NCBI RefSeq assembly: GCF_001423615.1 | Contig: NZ_LMOU01000001.1 | Location: forward strand, 304,332-368,331 | Length of the DNA stretch: 64,000 nt | DNA from: Microbacterium sp. Leaf159 | GTDB taxonomy: Bacteria > Actinomycetota > Actinomycetes > Actinomycetales > Microbacteriaceae | Direction: 5' to 3' | Shown: piece by piece, positions 1 to 6,802 of the stretch | How the letters are laid out: each line of letters opens with the position of its first letter | Numbering within the stretch: the stretch's first letter is position 1 | Made by a program: the position numbers and the translations under genes | Notes under the pieces: generated by a model | What the model was told of the DNA's origin: nothing | Database searches by the model: none | What the model saw: the letters and a program-made list of their open reading frames with translations, nothing else

Positions 1-10
1 GACGACCGGG

Positions 11-1375
11 ATGAAACTCGACGGACTCGTATCAGGGCTCAAGACCGAAGAGCTCATCAAGGCGCTGATGGACGTCTCGGCGATCCCGAAGACGCTGATC
101 ACGAACAAGATCACAGATCGCAACTCGATCATCACGAACCTCCAGTCGCTCAACACCACGTTGCAGGATCTCGTCACGAAGGCGAAGACCGCAGCGGGCG
201 CGACGTCGCTTGCCTCGTTCACCGCCTCCTCCTCATCGGACACCGTCACCGTCACAGCCGGCGAGAAGGCCAGCGCGTTCTCGACCGCGGTCGTCGTCGA
301 TGCCGTCGCCACCGCACACTCGGTCGTGACCGCCGCAGGAGGATCCACCGCGTGGGGTGGCACGTTCACGCTCGTCGGCTCCGACGGCGAGTCCGTCGAA
401 GTGACTCCGGTGGGCACCGGCCCGCAGGATCTCGCCAAGGCGATCAATGCCTCGAAGGCGGGCGTCAGCGCGACTGTCGTCCCGGCCGGGACGGATGCCG
501 ACGGCAAGCCGCTCTCGCGCATCCAGTTGACGTCGATCGAGACCGGGGCTGCCGGCGGGTTCACCGTGCACCGCGGCACGGCGGCCGACGTCGCCGGCGG
601 AACCTCGACGGAGCTCGGCGCCGAACCTGGGGCCGCGATCATCACTCAGGGCACTGACGCCCGCATCCGTCTGTTCGCGGGCACGGCCGCCGAACAGACG
701 CTGAACAGCGCCAGCAACACGATCAGCGTGGGCGAGGGCATCGAGGTCACCGTGACGACCGCGAGCGCCGACCCCGTGACGGTGACCGTGGCGCGGGATG
801 CCAAGAAGCAGACCACGACGGCTGAGGCGTTCGTCAAAGAGATCGCGGCGCTCCTGACCCGCATCGACAAAGGATCGACGGCGACGGTCGGAGCGGTCGG
901 GGAGGCCACCACGCTGGGCGTCTTCACGGGCGACAGCACGGTCCGAAACCTTCGCGGTGCACTCACGAGCGCGATGCAGCATCCGGTCGACGGCGTCTCG
1001 CCCTCGACGATCGGCATCTCGATCAGCGACAAGGGCGTGCTCTCCTTCGATGCCGAGAAGTTCGCGAAAGCGCTGGCCGAGGATCCCGAGAAGACGCAGG
1101 AGCTGTTCTCGTCGATCGCCGGACGTGTGGAGGGCGTGACCACGCAGTACTCCGACAAGTACGACGGTCTGCTCACCCAGCGGATCACGGGCCAGGAGGC
1201 CGAGGTCAAGACGCTCAAGACCCAGGTCGAGCGGTGGGACATCCGACTCGAGCAGCGCCAGGCCACTCTCGAGCGCACGTACGCGCAGCTGGAGGTCCAG
1301 CTCTCGAAGCTGCAGTCGCAGTCGTCATGGCTGACCAGCCAGCTCGCAGGTCTCTCGTCGTCCTCGGATTCCTGA
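11..1375 (+). CDS. fliD: Flagellar filament cap protein FliD
   Basis: FliD caps the growing filament outside the cell and folds incoming flagellin. The N-terminus has the FliD_N signature (GLVSGLKTEELIKALM, about residues 5-20). The middle is a Ser/Thr/Ala-rich exported region without cysteine, and residues about 390-445 form a C-terminal coiled coil rich in Gln, Leu and Glu. At 454 residues it is of normal length. The frame stays open to the window edge, and family members often begin a few residues before the KLDGLVSGL motif, so the true start may lie just outside. It is followed by fliS and a fliT-like gene, a normal filament chaperone group; the flagellin gene probably lies upstream, beyond the edge. 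Confidence 0.95.
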   Translation: MKLDGLVSGLKTEELIKALMDVSAIPKTLITNKITDRNSIITNLQSLNTTLQDLVTKAKTAAGATSLASFTASSSSDTVTVTAGEKASAFSTAVVVDAVATAHSVVTAAGGSTAWGGTFTLVGSDGESVEVTPVGTGPQDLAKAINASKAGVSATVVPAGTDADGKPLSRIQLTSIETGAAGGFTVHRGTAADVAGGTSTELGAEPGAAIITQGTDARIRLFAGTAAEQTLNSASNTISVGEGIEVTVTTASADPVTVTVARDAKKQTTTAEAFVKEIAALLTRIDKGSTATVGAVGEATTLGVFTGDSTVRNLRGALTSAMQHPVDGVSPSTIGISISDKGVLSFDAEKFAKALAEDPEKTQELFSSIAGRVEGVTTQYSDKYDGLLTQRITGQEAEVKTLKTQVERWDIRLEQRQATLERTYAQLEVQLSKLQSQSSWLTSQLAGLSSSSDS

Positions 1376-1434
1376 CACCCTCCGGCACCCAGATCCCGTC
1401 TTCCCCACACCGCACCGCATCGGAGCTCGCACTC

Positions 1435-1845
1435 ATGGCACTCACCTCCCTCGACCGGGCCAAGCAGCAGTACCTGGAGCAGCAGGTGGCATCGGCCACT
1501 CCTGAGCGTCTGCTCACCCTGCTCTACGATCGGCTGCTGGTCGACATCGACCGCGCGGCATCGGCGCAGGATGCCGAGGACTGGCCGGGCGCGGGCCCGC
1601 ACCTCACGCACGCGCAGTGGATCGTGTCCGAGCTCAACGGCTCGCTCACCGACGTCTGGGACGGTGCGGAGGAGCTGCGCGGCGTGTACACCTACCTCAC
1701 CGGTCGCCTGATCACGGCGAACATCTCGCGCGATCGAGCCGCGACCGCGGAGTGCCGGGACCTCGTCGCACCCCTGCGTGACGCCTGGCACGCTGCCGCC
1801 GAGATGACGAGCGCGGCCGCGCCCCGCGTCTCGGCTCTGGGCTGA
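1435..1845 (+). CDS. fliS: Flagellin export chaperone FliS
   Basis: FliS binds the C-terminal helix of flagellin in the cytoplasm and stops it polymerising before export. The product is 136 residues and all-helical by composition, with the FliS hallmark near the N-terminus: a Tyr-containing helix (QQYLEQQ) followed by ASATPERLLTLLYDRLL at about residues 18-34. I chose the ATG at 1435 because it gives the MALTSLDRAKQQYLEQQ start expected for the family; an upstream in-frame start would add about 67 residues that overlap fliD. It lies 59 bases after fliD and 6 bases before the next gene, so the three are probably one operon. Confidence 0.93.
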   Translation: MALTSLDRAKQQYLEQQVASATPERLLTLLYDRLLVDIDRAASAQDAEDWPGAGPHLTHAQWIVSELNGSLTDVWDGAEELRGVYTYLTGRLITANISRDRAATAECRDLVAPLRDAWHAAAEMTSAAAPRVSALG

Positions 1846-1851
1846 GGCGAC

Positions 1852-2130
1852 GTGCCCGACAACCTGACCGAGTGGCTCGCGGTCCTCGAGCAGTTCGAGC
1901 GTGCGCTCGACGCCGCAGACGAGACGATGGACCCCCGGGCCTTCGAGCCGCCCTCCGGCCCGATCCCCGATGAGCTCAGGGCTCGAGCAGAAGCGGTGCT
2001 CACCCGACAGCAGCTCATGATCAGCGGACTCACCGCGTCGCGCGCCCACGTGGCACGCGAGATCGCTGCGCTGCGCCGCGTCCCCAGCGGACGAGATGAC
2101 GTCCCCATCTATCTCGACGTCGAGGGGTGA
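1852..2130 (+). CDS. Small FliT-like flagellar protein (putative)
   Basis: This is a 92-residue acidic helical protein with a GTG start 6 bases after fliS. It begins with a heptad-like helix (LAVLEQFERALDAAD), then a Pro-rich break, then a second helix with many Ala, Arg and Gln. The size, helicity and position immediately after fliS match FliT, the cap-protein chaperone. The sequence has no motif I can call diagnostic, so the name rests on synteny. It is the last gene before the first GTTAC/CGATAG promoter, so it ends the fliD operon. Confidence 0.55.
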   Translation: MPDNLTEWLAVLEQFERALDAADETMDPRAFEPPSGPIPDELRARAEAVLTRQQLMISGLTASRAHVAREIAALRRVPSGRDDVPIYLDVEG

Positions 2131-2138
2131 GCATTCGC

Positions 2139-2168
2139 GGTTACGGCGAGCGCCGACTGTCGCGATAG
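2139..2168 (+). promoter_or_regulatory. Flagellar sigma-type promoter upstream of flgB
   Basis: GGTTAC (2139-2144), 18 bases, then CGATAG (2163-2168) inside the 11-mer TCGCGATAGTC. The same arrangement precedes fliH, flbD, fliP and flgN in this window. CGATA resembles the -10 core (GCCGATAA) of sigma-28/WhiG promoters, and the spacing is right for a -35/-10 pair. The cognate sigma is probably the gene at 26033. Repetition at five operon heads is what the sequence shows; promoter function is inference. Confidence 0.75.
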
Positions 2169-2176
2169 TCCCCACA

Positions 2177-2232
2177 GAGCACGGATCGCTCGACGATTGG
2201 CCAAGGATCGGCCTCTCCACCAACATCCGGAG
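2177..2232 (+). promoter_or_regulatory. Twin GGA-loop hairpin leader of flgB (putative CsrA target)
   Basis: Directly after the promoter the leader forms GAGC-ACGGATC-GCTC (2177-2191) and GGCC-AAGGATC-GGCC (2199-2213), two hairpins with 7-base loops carrying GGA. A third, unpaired GGA sits in the Shine-Dalgarno GGAG (2229-2232), 7 bases before the flgB GTG. GGA spacing is 22 then 24 bases. CsrA recognises GGA in hairpin loops and represses by covering the ribosome site; csrA lies at 21161. Related leaders precede fliH and fliP. Confidence 0.7.
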
Positions 2233-2239
2233 TGCCCCC

Positions 2240-2587
2240 GTGCTCGAATCCGTCACCTCCTCCGCGCTGATCAGCGCTCTCGACGGGCTGGCGTTGCGCC
2301 AACGCTCGATCGCCGAGAACATCGCCAACATCAACACCCCCGACTATCAGTCCAAGCGCGTCCAGTTCGAGGACGAGCTGCGATCCGCTGTCGAGAGCGG
2401 CTCCGGCACGGTCGCCGCCACCGTCGAGCGATCGCTCGAGCCGACCAGGCTGAACGGCAACAACGTCAACCTCGACACCGAGACGCTGTCGAACATCGAC
2501 ACGGTGCTGCGATTCCAGTTCGCCAGCCAGGCGATCGGCGGCCAGGCCGCATCGATCACCAAGGCGATCGGGCAGGCCTCCGCATGA
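2240..2587 (+). CDS. flgB: Flagellar basal-body rod protein FlgB
   Basis: FlgB is the proximal rod component, exported by the type III apparatus and assembled on the FliE/FliF base. The product is 115 residues with the rod-family N-terminal signature, IAENIANINTPDYQSKRVQFED at about residues 26-47 (asparagine-rich ENIANINTPDY core), and a C-terminal helix for axial packing. I chose the GTG at 2240: it has GGAG 7 bases upstream and gives the expected N-terminus, while the frame upstream runs through the promoter and leader. Its stop overlaps the flgC start (ATGA). It is first in the operon flgB-flgC-fliE-fliF-fliG and is preceded by the putative CsrA-binding leader. Confidence 0.94.
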   Translation: MLESVTSSALISALDGLALRQRSIAENIANINTPDYQSKRVQFEDELRSAVESGSGTVAATVERSLEPTRLNGNNVNLDTETLSNIDTVLRFQFASQAIGGQAASITKAIGQASA

Positions 2588-2976
2588 CCTTCGACGCCAT
2601 CGGCATCGCCGGCACGGGACTGACAGCGCACCGCAAGTGGCTCGATGCGCTCAGCGACAACATCGCCAACGTCAACACCGCGACCCCCGCAGGCCAGGAG
2701 GCCTTCCGCGAGAAGTTCGTCACGGTGCAGGCGGGCACCGACAGCCCCGGTGTCTACGTCGCAGGCGTCGTCGAGTCGGATGCCGAGGGCAAGCTCGTCT
2801 ACGACCCCGAGCACCCGTACGCGAACGAGGACGGATACGTGCAGTACCCCAACGTCGAGCTCGGAGACCAGATGAGCATGCTGATCCTCGCCCAGCGCGG
2901 GTACGAGGCGAACGCCGCCGTCGTGGATCGCGCCAAGACGACCTACGAGGCCGCACTGCAGATCGGACGCAACTGA
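2584..2976 (+). CDS. flgC: Flagellar basal-body rod protein FlgC
   Basis: FlgC is the second proximal rod protein. At 130 residues it has normal length, with the DNIANVNT signature at about residues 25-32 and the conserved C-terminal motif LILAQRGYEANAAVVDRAK. It overlaps flgB by four bases at the start and shares an A with the fliE ATG at the end, so flgB-flgC-fliE are translationally coupled. No distal-rod gene (flgF/flgG type) appears in the window, so FlgB, FlgC and FlgE are the only rod/hook-family proteins seen here. Confidence 0.96.
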   Translation: MTFDAIGIAGTGLTAHRKWLDALSDNIANVNTATPAGQEAFREKFVTVQAGTDSPGVYVAGVVESDAEGKLVYDPEHPYANEDGYVQYPNVELGDQMSMLILAQRGYEANAAVVDRAKTTYEAALQIGRN

Positions 2977-3296
2977 TGAGCGGCGCTGTCGAGGCGGTCT
3001 CCGCCGCAGGCGTCACCCCGCTCGCAGCCCTGAGCTTCGAGACCGGCCCCGAGGCCGTAGGCGCGTCGTCGTCGGCGGGCGCCTTCGCGACCTCCCTCAC
3101 GGGTGCCGTCGAGAACCTCCAACAGCTGCAGTCGACATCGAACGAACTCGCCGTGCAGGCCGTCACGGGCGATCTGCAGGACATCCACCAGGCGATGATC
3201 GCCTCTACCCGCGCCTCGGTGACACTCGACCTCGTGGTCGCCGTCCGTGACCGCAGCGTGTCGGCGTTCAACGAGATCATGAGGATGCAGGCCTGA
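2976..3296 (+). CDS. fliE: Flagellar hook-basal body protein FliE
   Basis: FliE joins the FliF ring to the rod. The product is 106 residues with an Ala/Ser/Gly-rich N-terminal half and a conserved C-terminal half (VTGDLQDIHQAMIASTRASVTLDLVV followed by VRDRSVSAFNEIMRMQ), typical of the family. The ATG at 2976 overlaps the flgC stop and the stop overlaps the fliF ATG by one base. Both junctions point to one coupled operon. Confidence 0.93.
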   Translation: MSGAVEAVSAAGVTPLAALSFETGPEAVGASSSAGAFATSLTGAVENLQQLQSTSNELAVQAVTGDLQDIHQAMIASTRASVTLDLVVAVRDRSVSAFNEIMRMQA

Positions 3297-4936
3297 TGCC
3301 GAAGATGCTCACGGGATACTACGACCGCGCGAAGCAGGTCGTGGGAGGATTCTCGCTCGCTCAGCGCACGATCGCCATCATCGGCGTCGCGCTGCTCGTC
3401 ATGGGCGCGATCGCGCTGGGATCGTGGCTGACCAAGCCGCAGATGAGCCCGCTGTTCACCGGTCTGAGCGCGGGCGACGCCTCGGCCGTCGTCGAGCAGC
3501 TGAAGTCCGCCGGTGTCGGCTACGAGCTCACCGAGGGCGGCGCGACCATCCTCGTCCCTGACGACCAGGTCTACGCGCAGCGGCTCGCTGCGGCATCCGC
3601 CGGTCTTCCCGGTGACACCAGTGAGGGATACACGCTGCTCGACAAGATGGGCGTGACCGCGAGCGAGTTCCAGCAGTCGGTCACCTACAAGCGGGCGATC
3701 GAGGGGGAGCTGGCCGGCACGATCGGTGCGATGGAGGGGATCTCCACCGCATCCGTGCAGCTGGCGATCCCGGAGGAGAGCGTCTTCGTGTCGGAGCGGC
3801 AGAGCCCGACGGCATCCGTCTTCGTGAAGACCCGCAGCGGGGCGACTCTCAGCGACGAGAAGATCGAGGCGATCGTGCACCTGACCAGCGCCGCGGTGCC
3901 GGGCATGACGCCCGAAGACGTGGCGGTCACCGATCAGGACGGCAGGGTGCTCTCGGCCGTCGGGACAGGGCTCACGGGCTCCTCGTCGAAGCAGGCCACC
4001 GAGCACGAGGCGAAGGTCGCCGCATCCGTCAGCAAGATGCTCGAGACGATCGTCGGTGCCGGCAACGCGACGGTCACGGTGTCGGCCGACGTCGCGAACT
4101 CGACCTCCGAGCGCATGGATGAGACCTACTCCGCGCCCGAGGGAGATCTGAGCGCGTCCGAGCAGACCAAGACCGAGACGTACACGGGCGGTCAGGGCGG
4201 TGGCACCGGTGTGCTCGGCCCCGACAACATCGCGGTACCGAACGGTGCGGACGGGAACGGCGCGTACGAGTTCGAGGAGACCTCGCGCAGCAACGCCGTC
4301 AACAAGTCGACCGAGAAGACGATCACCCCGGCCGGCGAGGTCACGCGGCAGACGGTCAGCATCGCACTGAACCGCGGAACCGTCACGGGTGTGACCGCGA
4401 ACCAGATCGAGTCGCTCGTCGCATCGGCCGCCGGGATCGACGTCGAGCGCGGCGACGAGATCGCCGTAGAGTTCGTCGAGTTCAACGAGTCGGGAGCCAC
4501 GGCTGCGCAGACCGCTCTGGCGGCAGCGGAGGCCGAGCGCGATTCGCAGTTCCAGCAGGAGCTGCTGAAGTCCGCGATCATCGGCGGCTCGATACTCCTC
4601 GCGGTGATCATCCTGATCGTCTTCCTGGTCGTGCGTCGTCGGATGAAGCGCCGGGTGCTGTACACCGACGAAGGTCCGATCGAGTACTTCGCCACCGTGA
4701 CCGAGAGCGAGGAGCAGAAGCTCAAGTCGCTTCGCGGTCTGAAGGACGCCGATGCGATCGCTCCGACGGCACCGACCAAGCTGCTCCCGTCGGCGATGGT
4801 GGACCTCGACGACGAGCCGGAGCCCGACAAGGTGCTCGTCGAACGTCGGCGTCGTGAGATCGACGACCTCGCCAAGCGCGAGCCCGACTCGATCGCCAGC
4901 GCCCTGGCCGAGCTGATGGATGAGGCGAGGGTATGA
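3296..4936 (+). CDS. fliF: Flagellar MS-ring protein FliF
   Basis: FliF forms the membrane-embedded MS ring on which the motor and export gate are built. The 546-residue product has a first membrane helix at about residues 22-42, periplasmic YscJ/FliF ring-building domains with the typical GLSAGDASAVVEQLKSAGVGYEL start, and a long acidic linker. The second membrane helix at about residues 428-447 is followed by a basic stretch (RRRMKRR) and a cytoplasmic tail that binds FliG. The stop overlaps the fliG start by four bases. Confidence 0.97.
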   Translation: MPKMLTGYYDRAKQVVGGFSLAQRTIAIIGVALLVMGAIALGSWLTKPQMSPLFTGLSAGDASAVVEQLKSAGVGYELTEGGATILVPDDQVYAQRLAAASAGLPGDTSEGYTLLDKMGVTASEFQQSVTYKRAIEGELAGTIGAMEGISTASVQLAIPEESVFVSERQSPTASVFVKTRSGATLSDEKIEAIVHLTSAAVPGMTPEDVAVTDQDGRVLSAVGTGLTGSSSKQATEHEAKVAASVSKMLETIVGAGNATVTVSADVANSTSERMDETYSAPEGDLSASEQTKTETYTGGQGGGTGVLGPDNIAVPNGADGNGAYEFEETSRSNAVNKSTEKTITPAGEVTRQTVSIALNRGTVTGVTANQIESLVASAAGIDVERGDEIAVEFVEFNESGATAAQTALAAAEAERDSQFQQELLKSAIIGGSILLAVIILIVFLVVRRRMKRRVLYTDEGPIEYFATVTESEEQKLKSLRGLKDADAIAPTAPTKLLPSAMVDLDDEPEPDKVLVERRRREIDDLAKREPDSIASALAELMDEARV

Positions 4937-6015
4937 GCCTGCTCACCGATGTGCTGGACGCCCAGGTCGACACCGTCGAGGTGTCGACCTCTGCCGACAC
5001 CGTCGCCGCACCGGTCCCCGAGATGAGCGGCCTGCGCAAGGCCGCGATCGTGCTGATGAACATGGACCGCGCCGCGAGCGCCGAGGTGCTGCGTCATCTC
5101 GGTGAGGAGCGCTCCGAGATGCTGGCCGCGGAGCTCACCCAGCTCGGCGGGGTCGACGTCGCCTCGACCGCGCGCGCACTCGGCGAGTTCCGCCGCATCG
5201 CCATCGGCGGGGCGGTGCCGTCTCGCGGCGGACAGGAGTTCGCCACCGGCCTCCTCGAGACCGCCTTCGGGCGCGAGAAGGCCGTCGGGATGGTCGGACG
5301 CGTGATGTCGCAGGGCTCGGTCTCGTTCGACTTCCTGAACGCCGCCGACCCCGCGCAGCTCGCCACGATCATCGAGGGGGAGCTCCCCACGACGGTCGCG
5401 GTCGTGCTGGCGAACCTCCGCGCCGATCGTGCGGCGGCCGTGCTCGCGGCCCTGCAGGATCCGCTGCGCACCGACGTCGCCCAGGCGATCGCCACGATGG
5501 GCACGGCCACCCAGGAGGCGATCTCGATCGTGGCGGACTCGCTGCGTTCGCGCACCGGCGTGTTCGCGATGCGCGACAACCACGAGTCGATCGGGGGAGT
5601 GCAGCCGCTGGTCGAGATCATCAACCGTTCGGACACCGCTCTCGAGAAGTCTCTGCTCGCGAGCCTGGAGGGGCGGGACCTGGCGCTGGCCGAGGACATC
5701 CGCAGCCGCATGGTGACGTTCGCCGACATCGCCCGCCTCGAGGATCGCGACGCCCAGCGGGTGCTGCGCGGTATCGACCTGCGCATGCTCGCCCTGGCGC
5801 TGAAGGGCGCGGACGAGCAGATCACCGACAAGGTGAAGGGCAACATGACTGAGCGCAACCAGGAGAACCTGGCGGAGGAGACGCGCGTGCTCGGTCCCGT
5901 GCGGATGCGCCAGGTCGACGAGGCCCGCGCAGAGATCGTGCGCATCATCCGTGAGCTGGAGGCCGCCGAGGAGATCACGATCTCTCGCGAGGACGAGGAT
6001 GAGCTCATCGAGTGA
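4933..6015 (+). CDS. fliG: Flagellar motor switch protein FliG
   Basis: FliG is the C-ring torque protein that contacts MotA and sits on the FliF tail. The product is 360 residues with the N-terminal FliF-binding region (LRKAAIVLMNMDRAASAEVLRHL), an armadillo middle domain and the charged C-terminal torque helix. It ends in the usual GPVRMRQVDEARAEIVRIIRELE segment followed by an acidic tail. It is the last gene of the flgB operon. The following 133 bases contain the second flagellar promoter and twin-hairpin leader. Confidence 0.97.
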   Translation: MSLLTDVLDAQVDTVEVSTSADTVAAPVPEMSGLRKAAIVLMNMDRAASAEVLRHLGEERSEMLAAELTQLGGVDVASTARALGEFRRIAIGGAVPSRGGQEFATGLLETAFGREKAVGMVGRVMSQGSVSFDFLNAADPAQLATIIEGELPTTVAVVLANLRADRAAAVLAALQDPLRTDVAQAIATMGTATQEAISIVADSLRSRTGVFAMRDNHESIGGVQPLVEIINRSDTALEKSLLASLEGRDLALAEDIRSRMVTFADIARLEDRDAQRVLRGIDLRMLALALKGADEQITDKVKGNMTERNQENLAEETRVLGPVRMRQVDEARAEIVRIIRELEAAEEITISREDEDELIE

Positions 6016-6045
6016 CCGTGCGGCCTTGAGCGATTCAGCGCACAT

Positions 6046-6075
6046 GGTTACCGCCGCGGAGCACTGTCGCGATAG
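6046..6075 (+). promoter_or_regulatory. Flagellar sigma-type promoter upstream of fliH
   Basis: GGTTAC (6046-6051), an 18-base spacer, and CGATAG (6070-6075) within TCGCGATAGTC: the same elements and spacing as upstream of flgB. It separates the fliG and fliH operons. Confidence 0.75.
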
Positions 6076-6081
6076 TCCGCA

Positions 6082-6122
6082 GCGAGCACGGATAGCTCGC
6101 CCTTCGGGCCACGGACAGGCCT
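6082..6122 (+). promoter_or_regulatory. Twin GGA-loop hairpin leader of fliH (putative CsrA target)
   Basis: First hairpin: GCGAGC-ACGGATA-GCTCGC (6082-6100, six pairs). Second: GGGCC-ACGGACA-GGCCT (6106-6122, four Watson-Crick pairs plus an outer G-U). Both loops are 7 bases and contain ACGGA; the GGAs are 23 bases apart. Stem and linker sequences differ from the flgB leader while the loops are kept, as expected for a structured binding site. Unlike flgB and fliP, the Shine-Dalgarno here is GAGG, without GGA. Confidence 0.7.
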
Positions 6123-6148
6123 CGTCATCTGATCCCGAGGTGTCCACC

Positions 6149-6802
6149 GTGCTCGATTCCGCCTTCACACCCCTGGTGGTGCCGCGCGTGGGCGAGACGC
6201 CGATCGACATCCGCAGCGAGGCCGATCGCGCACGCACCCGCGGATACGCCGACGGATTCGCCGAGGGGCGCCGCCTCGCGCTCGACGAGGCCGAGATGGC
6301 GCAGCACGCGCATCAACAGCGGATGCAGGAGCTCCAGGAGCTCTACCTGCACGAGCGAGGCTCCGCGTTGCGCGCGCTGGAGGCCGCGCAGGCACTCCTG
6401 AATCACCGGATCGACGAGCTGAGCCTGCTCACAGCGGATCGGATCGAGGAACTCGCCGTCGGCCTCGCGACGGGCATCCTCGCGGCAGAGCTCTCGGATC
6501 CGGCGCGATCGGCCGCCCACGCTGTGCGACGCGCGATCACGGAGATGCCCGTCGACAGATGGACGCGTGTGTCGTTCAGCGAGCAGGACCTGCAGACCCT
6601 CCGGTCGGACCCGCCGGTGATCGAGCCGTTGCGGGGGATCGACATCGTCGGCTCACCTGCGGTGGATCCGGGAGGCGCGATCGTCGAGATCGAGGACGGC
6701 GCCGTCGACACGAGGATCGCCGAGGCCCTCGCCCGTGCCGCGGCGGCGCATCGCGGCGCTGATGAGCTCGGTGACGAGCTCGGCGGCGAGGTGATCACGT
6801 GA
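6149..6802 (+). CDS. fliH: Flagellar export apparatus protein FliH
   Basis: FliH is the stator-like regulator of the FliI export ATPase and tethers it to the C ring. The product is 217 residues, with the RARTRGYADGFAEGRRLALDEAE segment typical of FliH/YscL followed by a long charged coiled coil and a C-terminal domain that ends in a FliH-like VDPGGAIVEIEDGAVDTRI stretch. I chose the GTG at 6149, with GAGG 8 bases upstream, by analogy with flgB and fliP; a GTG at 6140 is also in frame. The stop overlaps fliI by four bases. Confidence 0.88.
   Translation: MLDSAFTPLVVPRVGETPIDIRSEADRARTRGYADGFAEGRRLALDEAEMAQHAHQQRMQELQELYLHERGSALRALEAAQALLNHRIDELSLLTADRIEELAVGLATGILAAELSDPARSAAHAVRRAITEMPVDRWTRVSFSEQDLQTLRSDPPVIEPLRGIDIVGSPAVDPGGAIVEIEDGAVDTRIAEALARAAAAHRGADELGDELGGEVIT

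Noticed and set aside
2177..2213. Twin hairpins as a c-di-GMP (GEMM) or other known riboswitch
   Set aside because: Too small; no GEMM core such as GGCAAACC or tetraloop-receptor pattern. Short independent hairpins with GGA loops fit CsrA sites better.
646..2337. Long minus-strand frame opposite fliD-fliS-flgB
   Set aside because: Shadow of real plus-strand genes; no family motifs, no ribosome site, and it crosses three conserved genes and a promoter.
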